NCBI RefSeq assembly: GCF_003668565.1
Contig: NZ_RCWJ01000001.1
Location: 62,001-126,000, forward strand
Origin: Mycetocola zhadangensis
GTDB lineage: Bacteria > Actinomycetota > Actinomycetes > Actinomycetales > Microbacteriaceae
DNA: 64,000 bases
Direction: 5' to 3'
This document shows, one piece after another, positions 17,201-25,640 of this stretch (positions are counted from its first letter, which is position 1; every line of letters begins with the position of its first letter). The position numbers and the translations under genes are program-made. Under the pieces are notes generated by a model, which was not told the DNA's origin, did no database searches, and saw only the letters and a program-made list of their open reading frames with translations.

Positions 17201-19484
17201 GCCGGGCCGCGTCGCCACCGTGCCGGTCCTCGGCAACGACTCAGATCCCAACGGGTACGAGATCGAGGTCGTGAAGGCGCTCAAGGAAGTTCCGGAGGGC
17301 GTCGTCGCAACAGTCAAGAAGAAGCAGTTCGTCGAGATTGAGGCGCCTGAAGAAGAGACGACGCTGTCGATTCGGTACGAGATCACCAACAACAACGGTG
17401 GAACAGACACGGCGTTCGTTCAGGTGCGGGTGACGAAGGAAGCCACCATAGAGCCACCGACACTGATCGACCACATTGTCGAGGCCGGCGACGTGGTGGG
17501 TGAGAAAACCGTCGACATCGACGTGCTCAAAGGCGCGAATAACTCCGGCGGGCGCACGGAAGACCTCGAAATTTCGATTGAAGGACCCAACGCCGCAAGC
17601 GCCGAAAACCTCGGAAACGGCAAGGTTCGAGTCACCCTGGTCGACAACCGCATGGCGATCACCTACCGACTGACCAACACGATCGACGACCTCAGTTCAG
17701 CGGCGTTCATCGTTGTACCGCCGTTCTCCGACGGGCTGCCTCCGGTGATGCGCGACTTGCCGACGCAGTACGTGGACAAGAACGCCACCCGCACGTGGAA
17801 GCTCGACGACATTGCGATGTCGCCAACCGGCAAGAAGATCAAGATCACGGATGCCAAAAAGGTCACCAGTGCGAGGAGCAACGGCGCATCGAGCTTCGTG
17901 GACAACCAGACGCTGACCTTCACACCGGCTCTTGATTACCGGGGACCCGCCAACATCACCTTTGAAGCGACCGACGGCTCATCGACGGGCGTGGCGACAC
18001 TCGTGCTTCCGATCATTGTTGGCGACCCGGAGATGAAGGACGAACCTCCAACCTTCACGCCCCCCAACATGACGATCGAAGCGAACGGAGAGCCACAGAC
18101 CCTCGACCTGCGGGCAGCGAGCTTCCACCAGAACCCGGAAGTTCTCGCAGATCTGGCCTATTCGGGACTCGGTGGCATGGCCGGCGGGATCACGGCGGAC
18201 CTGTCGGGGTCAACGATCACCGTCTCTGCGCCGTTCGGCACGCCGACCGGCACAGCAGCAACGCTCACGTTCCAGGTCAAGTACCGCGAGTTTGTGATCG
18301 ATGGCTCCGTGAATGTTCGTGTTGTTGCGTCGTCACGGCCGATGCCGTCGACGGTGGACGACTCGGAGCCGAATGGTCGCAGCAGCAAGGCGGTGACGCT
18401 CAACGTTCTCGGAAACGACTACAACCCTTTCCCGGGCCAACCGCTCACTATCGTCGATGTTCAGCTCAGCTCGGGCAACGCGTCGTACACGATCTCCGGA
18501 TCGAACCTCATCATCACTCCTGGTCCCGAAAAGAGCCAGCAGATCAGTTACATCTACACGGTTCAGGATGCGACCAAAGATGCCACCCGTCAGGCGCAGG
18601 GTCGCGCGGATGTAGTTGTGACCAGCGCGCCGGACGCGCCTCCAGCGCCTACGCTCGACGGGTCCAGATCCGAGAACATTAGTGTGCTCGTCAAGCCGTC
18701 GCCGTCTAACAACGGTGCACCGATCACCGAATACATGATCACGCGAACCGGTGGTGATAAGGGCTCGGTCACGGCAAGGGGAAACCTGGGTGCGCCGGTC
18801 AACTTCGCTGGCGTCAACGGAGTGAGCTATTCGTTCACCGTCACCGCGAAGAACAATGTCGGGCTCAGCGCCCCATCGCCTTCCGCGTCGGCCGTTTCGT
18901 ACGGCGTCCCGTCCAAGCCGGGTGTTCCAGATATGAGCCGAAGCGGGCGTTACGAGGGCTCGTCGGTGACGATGGAGTGGGCAGCTTCGTCCGACAAGGG
19001 TGGTGACCCGACGTTTGAATACCGCTGGTCGATTACTGATGGATCGAGCGGTAGCGGGACTCGAACGAGCGCTACGGTTTCGAAGGCCAAGGAGGGCACG
19101 TACTCCGGTACTGTTCAGGCGTGTTCTCGCGTGGGTTGTAGTGACCCGGTTCAGGCACGAAACAGCGTGGCGATCGAGAAAGAGCCGCCTCCTCCGCCTC
19201 CACCCCCTGTGGAGCCCGAGGACAAGCGCACCCTCTCGCTGAAGAAGGGCCCGGATGCGGGTGGCGGAAAGTTCTTCTATCACATCACCATGACCAACTG
19301 GGCGCCCAACACCTCATACAGCTGGAGCTGTTATGCAAACGGCAGTGTCTTCCGTACTTATTCCCTGACCACGAACGGTAACGGTGGCTTTGATGAAGCC
19401 CCAAGAACTTGTTTCTCGGGCTTCCCGGACACCAAGGTGATCGTCGCCGACAAGGAATCGAAAATCGTTGATTTCCGTCCATAA
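14241..19484 (+). CDS. Giant membrane-anchored Ig-like/Fn3 surface protein (about 1747 aa)
   Basis: An uncleaved-looking N-terminal anchor (basic KWLKGRK, then a 17-residue hydrophobic helix) exports the protein. Residues about 30-385 contain repeated short strands (VDPKTGELWI, VSTDGTTFAV, LQTGDVWLVD) like a beta-propeller. From about 395 to 1440 come some eleven Ig/cadherin-like domains, several opening with PIAxDDT and VLxNDxDPDGD. Two Fn3 domains (about 1460-1650), a Pro7-containing linker and a C-terminal two-Cys domain follow. There is no LPXTG motif. GTG 14241 has AGGGGGA 8 nt upstream and is preferred to GTG 14217. It is probably an adhesin, matrix or cell-wall scaffold protein; ligand unknown. 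MoxR, DUF58 and transglutaminase-fold genes follow. Confidence 0.7.
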   Translation: MLKWLKGRKVTASVVALSVLVAVPVTVAVLHEGFPVTDVDLSARDVWVTNGTELMAGRLNRQIEELNASVATVSNDIDVLQNGEDVLLHDRSGSTVERVDSAFTTLIERADMPPGAELSLGDTKLSIVDPKTGELWITNTAGELRFSTVDTKPLAKLGDNAKAVVSTDGTTFAVSPEKKKLYAYPAGGGDPTITELPKLDDYLLTAAGEQAVILDRDKNRILTDATSSISLPDQGVKLQQVSATGGEVIVATGSSLLRVRLNDDSPQTIKAEITNPVTKANEISSPVNLNGCAHGAWSGASKYLAVCGEASPSRQPIEPLAEGATLEFRVNKNVIALNNLQTGDVWLVDANMRLVKNWEEVTPPQEDDGEEGDEKASTQSFEDTLADRTEQNRPPIARDDALGARPGKSTILPVLDNDTDPDGDVLTIGENLQGLAPESGLIEFIDGGRALQFTPNPEQSAGTISFRYSVSDGRTGGVAEATVSVTIMPMETNAPPVEQRKGAVSVEVGQSISYNPLIDWRDPDGDDVFLQSAVSNNGDLVRFSHEGFVTVTHTSAQEGPRDIVYVVSDGYETASGTFTVDVKPSGTLGPIGTPDHVQTFVGEPIDAFPLDNDLSTNGSQLALLGAEAQSGGLTITLKPDSNSMQLVAGNAGVYYVQYTLGAGAATSIGMLRVDVRDAPTEVQKPIAVHDTGYLRPNEPTSLNVLTNDVAPSGNVLAIRSLDIPDESRVLSIEVLNSSVIRVTSSGAVTDQLQFSYTLSDGTNEATTTVSIVPVPPLTKHQAPIAADDTVTVRAGDIASVPVLENDVHPDNAVMVLAPDLVEPSTGGLAFVTDDRVRYQAPRDPGVYTAAYMVTDAFKQQAVARVTFNVVGADKDKNEAPAPKTLTARVFADSSVEVNVPLDGLDPNGDSLVFDGLASSPALGSVTDSNSTTFTYTAAPGSAGTDVFSYTLKDTFGATAIGTVRIGVIQRAAQDSPPIAVDDTIEVQPGRVATVPVLGNDSDPNGYEIEVVKALKEVPEGVVATVKKKQFVEIEAPEEETTLSIRYEITNNNGGTDTAFVQVRVTKEATIEPPTLIDHIVEAGDVVGEKTVDIDVLKGANNSGGRTEDLEISIEGPNAASAENLGNGKVRVTLVDNRMAITYRLTNTIDDLSSAAFIVVPPFSDGLPPVMRDLPTQYVDKNATRTWKLDDIAMSPTGKKIKITDAKKVTSARSNGASSFVDNQTLTFTPALDYRGPANITFEATDGSSTGVATLVLPIIVGDPEMKDEPPTFTPPNMTIEANGEPQTLDLRAASFHQNPEVLADLAYSGLGGMAGGITADLSGSTITVSAPFGTPTGTAATLTFQVKYREFVIDGSVNVRVVASSRPMPSTVDDSEPNGRSSKAVTLNVLGNDYNPFPGQPLTIVDVQLSSGNASYTISGSNLIITPGPEKSQQISYIYTVQDATKDATRQAQGRADVVVTSAPDAPPAPTLDGSRSENISVLVKPSPSNNGAPITEYMITRTGGDKGSVTARGNLGAPVNFAGVNGVSYSFTVTAKNNVGLSAPSPSASAVSYGVPSKPGVPDMSRSGRYEGSSVTMEWAASSDKGGDPTFEYRWSITDGSSGSGTRTSATVSKAKEGTYSGTVQACSRVGCSDPVQARNSVAIEKEPPPPPPPPVEPEDKRTLSLKKGPDAGGGKFFYHITMTNWAPNTSYSWSCYANGSVFRTYSLTTNGNGGFDEAPRTCFSGFPDTKVIVADKESKIVDFRP

Positions 19485-19505
19485 TCTTGAACAGAAAGTT
19501 GCAAA

Positions 19506-20474
19506 GTGAGCGTCACACAGGAACAGTCAGCCTGGTTTGCGGGAGCGTTCGATTCGCTCGTGAACAACGTGGGCCAGGCGATCCTCGGCAAGGAGGAGAC
19601 GATCAAGCTCGTCATCGCCGCCATGCTGAGCGAGGGCCACGTGCTGCTCGAGGACTTCCCGGGAACCGGAAAGACGGTGCTGGCAAAGGCACTCGCGAAC
19701 ACGCTCGAGGGAACGAACTCGCGCATCCAGTTCACGCCCGACCTGCTGCCGTCGGACGTCACCGGTGTCACGATCTACAACCAGGCGTCCAACAAGTTCG
19801 AGTTTCACAAGGGACCGATCTTCTCGTCTGTCGTGCTCGCCGATGAGATCAACCGTGCGTCGCCGAAGACCCAGTCCGCGCTCCTCGAGGTAATGGAAGA
19901 GGGAGTTGTCACCGTTGACGGTGAGAGCTACCCGGTCGGAAAGCCGTTCATGGTGATCGCAACCCAGAACCCGGTTGAGCAGGCAGGTACCTACAAGCTT
20001 CCGGAAGCTCAGCTCGACCGCTTCCTGATCAAGACGTCGCTCGGGTACCCGGACCGCACCACTGCCGTGGACCTTCTTTTGGACGCCGCTAACCGATCGC
20101 GTTCGTCGAAGATCAGCCCGATTATTGCGGCACCTTCGCTGCTCGCGATGTCTCAACTGGCATCCGAAGTTCATGTTGACCGTTCGGTGATGGAGTACGT
20201 GACCGACATTGTGCACGCAACCCGCTCGCACAAGGATGTCGCGCTCGGCGTGAGCATGCGCGGCGGTCTCTCACTCGCCCGCATGATCAAGACATGGGCG
20301 CTCGCACACGGTCGCATGTACGCGACTCCCGACGACGTCAATGCTCTGGCGATCCCTGTGCTTGCGCACCGTCTGATCGTCGACGCCGAAAGCGAGTTCG
20401 CCGGAGTTAAGGCCGAGGACATCATCGCCGGCATCCTGGTTGACCTGCCCGTTCCCGCTTACCGCGCCGCCTAG
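19506..20474 (+). CDS. MoxR-family AAA+ ATPase
   Basis: 322 aa, the usual MoxR length. Walker A is FPGTGKT (residues 51-57), Walker B VVLADEINRA (109-118), sensor 1 is in ATQNPVEQ (152-159), and the arginine-finger region includes LPEAQLDRF. MoxR proteins act as chaperone-like ATPases that activate or assemble partner proteins, normally together with DUF58 or VWA proteins, and here a DUF58 gene follows 15 bp later. The start is GTG 19506 with AGAAAG upstream. Its client may be the giant surface protein, the transglutaminase-fold protein or a cell-envelope complex; that part is inference. Confidence 0.9.
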   Translation: MSVTQEQSAWFAGAFDSLVNNVGQAILGKEETIKLVIAAMLSEGHVLLEDFPGTGKTVLAKALANTLEGTNSRIQFTPDLLPSDVTGVTIYNQASNKFEFHKGPIFSSVVLADEINRASPKTQSALLEVMEEGVVTVDGESYPVGKPFMVIATQNPVEQAGTYKLPEAQLDRFLIKTSLGYPDRTTAVDLLLDAANRSRSSKISPIIAAPSLLAMSQLASEVHVDRSVMEYVTDIVHATRSHKDVALGVSMRGGLSLARMIKTWALAHGRMYATPDDVNALAIPVLAHRLIVDAESEFAGVKAEDIIAGILVDLPVPAYRAA

Positions 20475-20489
20475 GCGCACGCACTCCCA

Positions 20490-21845
20490 ATGACGACCAG
20501 CCTCGACGCACCTCCGATCGCGATTGAACCAGACGCGGACGTTGCTCAGGCGACCCCGGAATTTGTGCTGCCTCCCGCGAAGGAGAAGCGGCTCAGCGGC
20601 CTCGCGCCTGTAGCGGCGTCGTTCCGCGCTGGCGCTCAGATCGGTGCCAGGGCGACAACGCGGGTGGTGCGCGCGGGCTGGGGCCTTGTCGCGCCATACG
20701 TTGAGGTCGTTTCAGGGCTTGGTGCTCTTGTCCTGCTCTCAGGGATCGTTGCGCTGGTTCTCGGACTGCTGCTGGGCTGGCCGGAACTCACGTTTATGGG
20801 CATCGCGCTGCTTGTGGCCGTTCTTGTGGCGTTGCTGTTCCTCATCGGTCGGTCGACCTACTCCATCGACATCGAGTTGAATCCTCGACGAGTGATTGTC
20901 GGCGACCGTGCGATTGGTCGAGTGCTGGTCACGAACATTGGCAAGCGCCCGTCGACGGCCACCACACTCGAAGTGCCCGTGGGGGAGGGGCTGGCGGAGT
21001 TCGCCATCGGTGGGCTCCAGCCCGGCGAGAACACCGAAGAGCTCTTCGCTGTACCGACCAACCGCCGCGCAGTCATCCTCGCGGGGCCGGCAGTCTCGGT
21101 GCGAGGTGACCAGCTCGGTCTGTTCCGACGAGCGGTCCGGTGGACCGACCAGATCGAGTTGTTCGTGCACCCCATCACCACCCGGCTGCACCCGACCGCT
21201 GCCGGCCTTGTTCGTGACCTCGAGGGTCAGATCACCAAGAAGATCACCAACAACGACATTTCCTTCCACGCCCTTCGCGCCTACGTCACAGGCGACGACG
21301 TGCGTTATGTGCACTGGCGCACGTCCGCCCGAACCGGGCAGCTCATGGTGCGTCAGTTTGAAGAGTCTCGCCGCAGCCAGCTGACCATCATCTCCTCGAG
21401 TGACACGCGCTATTTCGCCAGCGACGCCGAATTGGAGCTCGCGATCTCGGTGACAGCATCCATTGGGTCACAGGTCATCCGCGACGGAACCCAGATCAGC
21501 GTTGTGACCGAGAACCGGGTGCTCAAGACCCATTCGGTTACGTCTCTGCTCGATGACACCTGCCGGATCGAGCCCCTCACCGGGTCAACGGCAACGGCCA
21601 GGGACTTCGCCCGCGAAGCGACGAAACGCCTGCCGCCACCCAGTGTCGTAGTCATCATCGCCGGGTCGCTCATGGACGCCTCCGACTATCGCGCGATCCA
21701 GCGCCTGTTCGGCGGGGAAACCAACGTGATGGCCCTCCGGATCGAGGAAGGTGCACGCGCGCGTATCCAGGACGTCGCTGGCCTCGCGATTGTCACGATC
21801 GGCGCGCTCTCCGATCTGCCTCGAGTGATGGCGAGGGCCGTATGA
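20490..21845 (+). CDS. DUF58-domain membrane protein
   Basis: 451 aa. Two adjacent transmembrane helices (about 74-95 and 98-118) follow a 70-residue cytoplasmic N-terminus. The DUF58 signature is clear at about 260-285: GDDVRYVHWRTSAR, then LMVRQFEES. The C-terminal part has a VWA-like alternation (VVVIIAGSLMDASDY). Such proteins are the standard partners of MoxR ATPases. Its stop overlaps the start of the transglutaminase-fold gene, so the three are co-expressed. The exact role is not known in any well-characterised actinobacterial case that I can name. Confidence 0.85.
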   Translation: MTTSLDAPPIAIEPDADVAQATPEFVLPPAKEKRLSGLAPVAASFRAGAQIGARATTRVVRAGWGLVAPYVEVVSGLGALVLLSGIVALVLGLLLGWPELTFMGIALLVAVLVALLFLIGRSTYSIDIELNPRRVIVGDRAIGRVLVTNIGKRPSTATTLEVPVGEGLAEFAIGGLQPGENTEELFAVPTNRRAVILAGPAVSVRGDQLGLFRRAVRWTDQIELFVHPITTRLHPTAAGLVRDLEGQITKKITNNDISFHALRAYVTGDDVRYVHWRTSARTGQLMVRQFEESRRSQLTIISSSDTRYFASDAELELAISVTASIGSQVIRDGTQISVVTENRVLKTHSVTSLLDDTCRIEPLTGSTATARDFAREATKRLPPPSVVVIIAGSLMDASDYRAIQRLFGGETNVMALRIEEGARARIQDVAGLAIVTIGALSDLPRVMARAV

Positions 21846-24391
21846 GTGAGCCGATGAATACCCCTAACTCTCAGCCGGGTAAGACCCCAAAGCCGACCAA
21901 GCCTGCCAAAGCACCGCGGGCGCCCAAGGCTCCGAAGGAACCGAAAGCGCCGCGCGTGCCGAAGGAGCCGAAAGTGCCGCAGCCTCCGCTTCCGCGCGGA
22001 ACTGTTTCTCGGGCAACCTGGCGAGACCTCGCCGTGGTCACCGCGTTGTCTCTCATCGGCGTATGGGGTTTCGCCCCAGCGTTCGGCGAACGCGGCTACC
22101 TGCTCGCCGGAATCGGCGGCGTTCTGATTGGAACCGGCGCCGGGTACCTCTCACACCGGTTCCGTCTGAACGCCTTCGTCACAGGGCTCGGCGCCATTGT
22201 CGTCTACTTCGTCCTCGGCAGTGCTCTCGCGATGCCCGGCTACGCGCTGTTCGGGGTGATCCCGACCCTCACCACGATCCGTGGCCTCGCGCTCGGAGCC
22301 GTCTTCGGCTGGGCCGACATCGTGACCCTCGCCGCGCCGGTGGGAGCGCCCGACTACATCACCGTGTTGCCGTACGTCGCTGGCTGGATCGTTGGCCTCG
22401 TTTCGGCGGTGTTGGTGCTGCGCTGGATGCCGCGCCACGACCGTACCCCCGGCAGGCTCGCCGTCCTTCTCATTGGGCCGATCGCGCTGTACGTGCTCGG
22501 CGTCCTGATCGGGACCCAGACGCCGTTCCTCGCTAGCGTCCGCGGCATCGCATTCGCTGTCGTCGCCCTGATTTGGCTGGGCTGGCGCCGGGGATCGGCG
22601 ACAAACGCGAGCCTGCAGGAGCGCAAGGGGCTCAACAAGAACAAACTCATCGGGACTGCCATCATCGCTGTAGCGGCTGTCCTCGTCACCGGTCTCGCCG
22701 GCTCCGCGCTCGTCCCCGCATCGGAGTCCCGGTTCGTGCTGCGTGAGAAAATCGTGCCTCCGTTCGACCCACAGGATTACCCGAGCCCTCTCGGTGGGTT
22801 CCGAAAGTACACCAAGGACCTCGGCGAGTCCGAACTCCTCAAGGTCTCAGGCCTGAAAGCTGCAGACAAGGTTCGTCTCGCGGTCATGGACACCTATGAC
22901 GGCAGGCTCTGGGATGTCGCTGGTCCCGAAGCCCAGACCGGAGGATCCGGTTCGTTCACCCTCGTCGGTGAGACCATGCCGGAGGCGCCGCTGCTCAAGT
23001 CGGGATCGACGCGCTCCGTCTCCGTCTCCGTTGAGGCCTACTCGGGGGTTTGGCTCCCGGTCGTCGGCTACCCCAGCCAGCTTGCTCTACCCACCGAGCC
23101 CGAAGACAAAACGCAGGACCTTCGATACAACGCAGCCACCGCCACAACGGTCCTCACCTCTGGCGTGAAAAAGGGATACAGCTACAGCTTCGATGCCGAC
23201 ATGCAGGATGCCTATTCGGACGACGCACTGAAGAACGTTCCGACAGCCGACGTCACGCTTCCCGCCGTCGACCGTGTTCCCGACGTCGTCGCCGCCAAAG
23301 CGGCGGAATACGTCGGAACCGCAACCGATCCTATTGGCCAGCTGCGCGAGATCGAGCGCCAGCTCAAGGTCAACGGCTTCCTCAGTCACGGGCTCGCGTC
23401 CGACGCCGTCCCGTCACGTGCCGGCCACGGCGCCGACCGGATCGAAGAACTCTTCACCCGCAACCAAATGATCGGTGACGAGGAGCAGTTCGCTGCAGCG
23501 TTCGCACTCATGGCGCGTTCGCTCGGTTACCCGGCGCGCGTCGTCATGGGCTTCGCCCCCGAGAACGTCGAAGAAGGCGAAGCGGTCACCATCACGGGTG
23601 AGGACGTCACGGCCTGGGTCGAAGTGCCGTTTGAAGGCATCGGGTGGATCTCGTTCCAGCCGACGCCTGACGAAAAAGAGATTCCGCAGGACCAGAACCC
23701 GAAACCCAAGACCGAGCCCCAGCCCCAGGTGCGCCAGCCCCCGCGTGCCGAGAAGCAGGCCGAAGACCTGCTCACCAACGTCGATATCAACGACAGCGAC
23801 GACGACAAGAAGGATGACGACGAGTTCGCCCTTCCCGGGTGGCTGGTTGCTATCCTCTGGATCGTCGGCATCCCGCTCGTTCTCTACCTTGTTCCGCTCC
23901 TCATCATCGCTGCGCTGAAGGCGAAGCGCCGCACTCGGCGGCGGGAGGCCGCGACGGCTGACGCCCGCGCCGCCGGTGCCTGGGACGAAGCGCTCGACAG
24001 CTACGCCGAACTCGGTTTCACTGTTCCGCCTGTCGGCACCCGCGGCATGCTCGCGCGCGATCTCGGTGCGCAGGTTTCGGCGACGACGACTCTGGAACGT
24101 GAGAGAACGGATGCTGCGCCAAGCGCACCCGAGTCAGCTTCCGGCTTCCTGACCCGGCTCGCGACGGGAGCGGACGAGGCAGTGTTCGCCGGTGTCGACG
24201 CGCCAGACGACCGCGTCGACGACCTCTGGTCGGCATCGGAGAGCTCCTCCAAGATCGCGGCCTCCGCTGTAGGCTGGTGGCGTCGTCAGCTCAGTAAATT
24301 CCGCATCAGTTCGCGGCCAACGAACTCAGCACGCAAGACGACACCGACCGGGGGAACGCGTAAACGCCGAAGGGGGAGCAGCGACAAATGA
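21842..24391 (+). CDS. Transglutaminase-fold membrane protein lacking the catalytic triad (849 aa)
   Basis: A Lys/Pro/Ala-rich cytoplasmic N-terminus (1-55) precedes about seven TM helices (about 60-300). A large extracellular part follows with a transglutaminase-like core at about 540-610, a TM helix at about 663-691 and a cytoplasmic tail. The core is recognisable (GDEEQFAAAFALMARSLGYP, AWVEVPFEGIGWISF), but the Cys, His and Asp of active transglutaminases are replaced by Glu547, Thr590 and Gln606. The frame is open and well conserved in pattern, so this is probably a non-enzymatic binding or structural module, not a pseudogene. The TgpA-like layout and MoxR-DUF58 neighbours support the family call. 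Confidence 0.8.
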   Translation: MSEPMNTPNSQPGKTPKPTKPAKAPRAPKAPKEPKAPRVPKEPKVPQPPLPRGTVSRATWRDLAVVTALSLIGVWGFAPAFGERGYLLAGIGGVLIGTGAGYLSHRFRLNAFVTGLGAIVVYFVLGSALAMPGYALFGVIPTLTTIRGLALGAVFGWADIVTLAAPVGAPDYITVLPYVAGWIVGLVSAVLVLRWMPRHDRTPGRLAVLLIGPIALYVLGVLIGTQTPFLASVRGIAFAVVALIWLGWRRGSATNASLQERKGLNKNKLIGTAIIAVAAVLVTGLAGSALVPASESRFVLREKIVPPFDPQDYPSPLGGFRKYTKDLGESELLKVSGLKAADKVRLAVMDTYDGRLWDVAGPEAQTGGSGSFTLVGETMPEAPLLKSGSTRSVSVSVEAYSGVWLPVVGYPSQLALPTEPEDKTQDLRYNAATATTVLTSGVKKGYSYSFDADMQDAYSDDALKNVPTADVTLPAVDRVPDVVAAKAAEYVGTATDPIGQLREIERQLKVNGFLSHGLASDAVPSRAGHGADRIEELFTRNQMIGDEEQFAAAFALMARSLGYPARVVMGFAPENVEEGEAVTITGEDVTAWVEVPFEGIGWISFQPTPDEKEIPQDQNPKPKTEPQPQVRQPPRAEKQAEDLLTNVDINDSDDDKKDDDEFALPGWLVAILWIVGIPLVLYLVPLLIIAALKAKRRTRRREAATADARAAGAWDEALDSYAELGFTVPPVGTRGMLARDLGAQVSATTTLERERTDAAPSAPESASGFLTRLATGADEAVFAGVDAPDDRVDDLWSASESSSKIAASAVGWWRRQLSKFRISSRPTNSARKTTPTGGTRKRRRGSSDK

Positions 24392-25071
24392 CGAACAACT
24401 CCGACCTCCCCGCTGACTGGAACGGCACGTCGATTCCACCGCGGCCCCCGCTTCCTCCCACCGGCGCCCCAACTGACGCCCAGCCCGCCCCCGAGCCGCC
24501 GAAGTTTAAGATCGGGATGCCGCCAGGCATGGACGTGAACCTCGACACGGTCCCGTCTTCGGATCACGCCGTACCGATCCCCGTTGCAAAGCCTGAGTTT
24601 GGCCCTGCGCCCACCCTGTATGGCCGGACGCCGACCCCACCGCCCCCGGCAGCACCGGCCCCGGTGCAAGCTCTTGCCCCAGTGCAAGCGCCGGCTGCAC
24701 CGACGGGGCCCGTCGCCCCGGTGGCACCAGCCGCTCCGGACATCGGCCCCAGACTCGTGCTCCCCGACGGAGTTGTGCTTCCGCTCACCTCCGGCCTCAT
24801 CGTCGGTCGCGACCCTCAGCAGCAGGACGGATACGGCGTGACCGCGCTCGCGCCGCTTCACGACATCGAACGCAGCGTCTCCAAAACGCACGCTGTGCTC
24901 GGCGTCTCCGATGGCCGCGTCTGGATCATCGACCTCAACTCCACCAACGGCACATACATGGTCGCCGCGAACGGAACACTCACACCCTGCCCGCCCGAGG
25001 TCGCCACCCCGCTCGAGCCGGGTGCTGACATCCGTTTTGGTGAATATCGCGTCCGCGTCGCCCTCGACTGA
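24388..25071 (+). CDS. FHA-domain protein (227 aa)
   Basis: The first 125 residues are Pro/Ala-rich and probably disordered. Residues about 130-227 form an FHA domain: IVGRDPQ, then RSVSKTHAV, then DLNSTNGTYM, the three conserved elements for phosphothreonine binding. The ATG at 24388 overlaps the previous stop. This is the third FHA protein of the locus, so a surface-assembly complex controlled by the kinase encoded upstream is plausible. No transmembrane segment is seen, so it acts in the cytoplasm, perhaps docking on the cytoplasmic tail of the transglutaminase-fold protein. Confidence 0.8.
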   Translation: MTNNSDLPADWNGTSIPPRPPLPPTGAPTDAQPAPEPPKFKIGMPPGMDVNLDTVPSSDHAVPIPVAKPEFGPAPTLYGRTPTPPPPAAPAPVQALAPVQAPAAPTGPVAPVAPAAPDIGPRLVLPDGVVLPLTSGLIVGRDPQQQDGYGVTALAPLHDIERSVSKTHAVLGVSDGRVWIIDLNSTNGTYMVAANGTLTPCPPEVATPLEPGADIRFGEYRVRVALD

Positions 25072-25082
25072 GCGAGCGCACC

Positions 25083-25622
25083 ATGCACGACACCGAGCCA
25101 GGGAACGACGGCTCACAGCCGGTCGCCTACTCGTATGTGCTCGCCGTTTTCGCGACCTTCACCTACTTCGCCCTCGTCGTCTGTGCCTTCGGATTCATCA
25201 GCCTGCTCACCAACACCGACGTGGTCTCCCAACCTGACGCTGGCCCCCTCGTCGGCCCAGCGGCGACGGCCAGCGCCGTCCTCACGGTGCTGCTCGCGTT
25301 GCTCCAGGGGGCACGAGGCTACGAAGCCTCGGTCGTCCGGGCCAGGGAAGCGTTGATTGGTGACCCGGTTCGCGTGCCCCTCGGTCGCGCCATCACAACG
25401 GGCGTCGTCGCATTCTTCGCGTACATCCTGATCGGCTCATTCCTCTACGGGGAAACGGTTGGCCAACTGTTCTCAGGACTTCTTTTCGCAGCGGATGCCA
25501 TCCTGCAGCTTTACGCTGTGGCCGTCGGTCTCCTGGCGGTGCTGATTTACCTCGCTTTCGCACTGATCCTCGCAGCGGGTGGTTCGCACCCGGCGCGTCC
25601 ACTGTGGCCGTGGGAGAAGTAG
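25083..25622 (+). CDS. Small integral membrane protein (179 aa)
   Basis: Four to five hydrophobic helices are visible (about residues 18-42, 55-78, 100-122, 128-147 and 149-170). The loops are short and the protein ends KPLWPWEK-like with a basic tail. No transporter or enzyme motif is recognised. It starts at ATG 25083, 11 bp after the FHA gene, with only a weak ribosome-binding site. It belongs to the same operon by spacing, but its function is unknown. Confidence 0.6.
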   Translation: MHDTEPGNDGSQPVAYSYVLAVFATFTYFALVVCAFGFISLLTNTDVVSQPDAGPLVGPAATASAVLTVLLALLQGARGYEASVVRAREALIGDPVRVPLGRAITTGVVAFFAYILIGSFLYGETVGQLFSGLLFAADAILQLYAVAVGLLAVLIYLAFALILAAGGSHPARPLWPWEK

Positions 25623-25627
25623 AGAGG

Positions 25628-25633
25628 TACCCT
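25628..25633 (+). promoter_or_regulatory. Candidate -10 box TACCCT for a leaderless transcript
   Basis: TACCCT ends 7 nt before ATG 25641; the 18-bp gap has no good Shine-Dalgarno sequence directly in front of the ATG. It may give a separate leaderless mRNA for the 25641 gene. There is no recognisable -35. Confidence 0.3.
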
Positions 25634-25640
25634 CAGAATC

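Noticed and set aside
21842-24391. Possible pseudogene because the transglutaminase triad is missing
   Set aside because: The frame is intact over 849 codons, membrane segments and core motifs are preserved, and start and stop overlap neighbours as in a functional operon.
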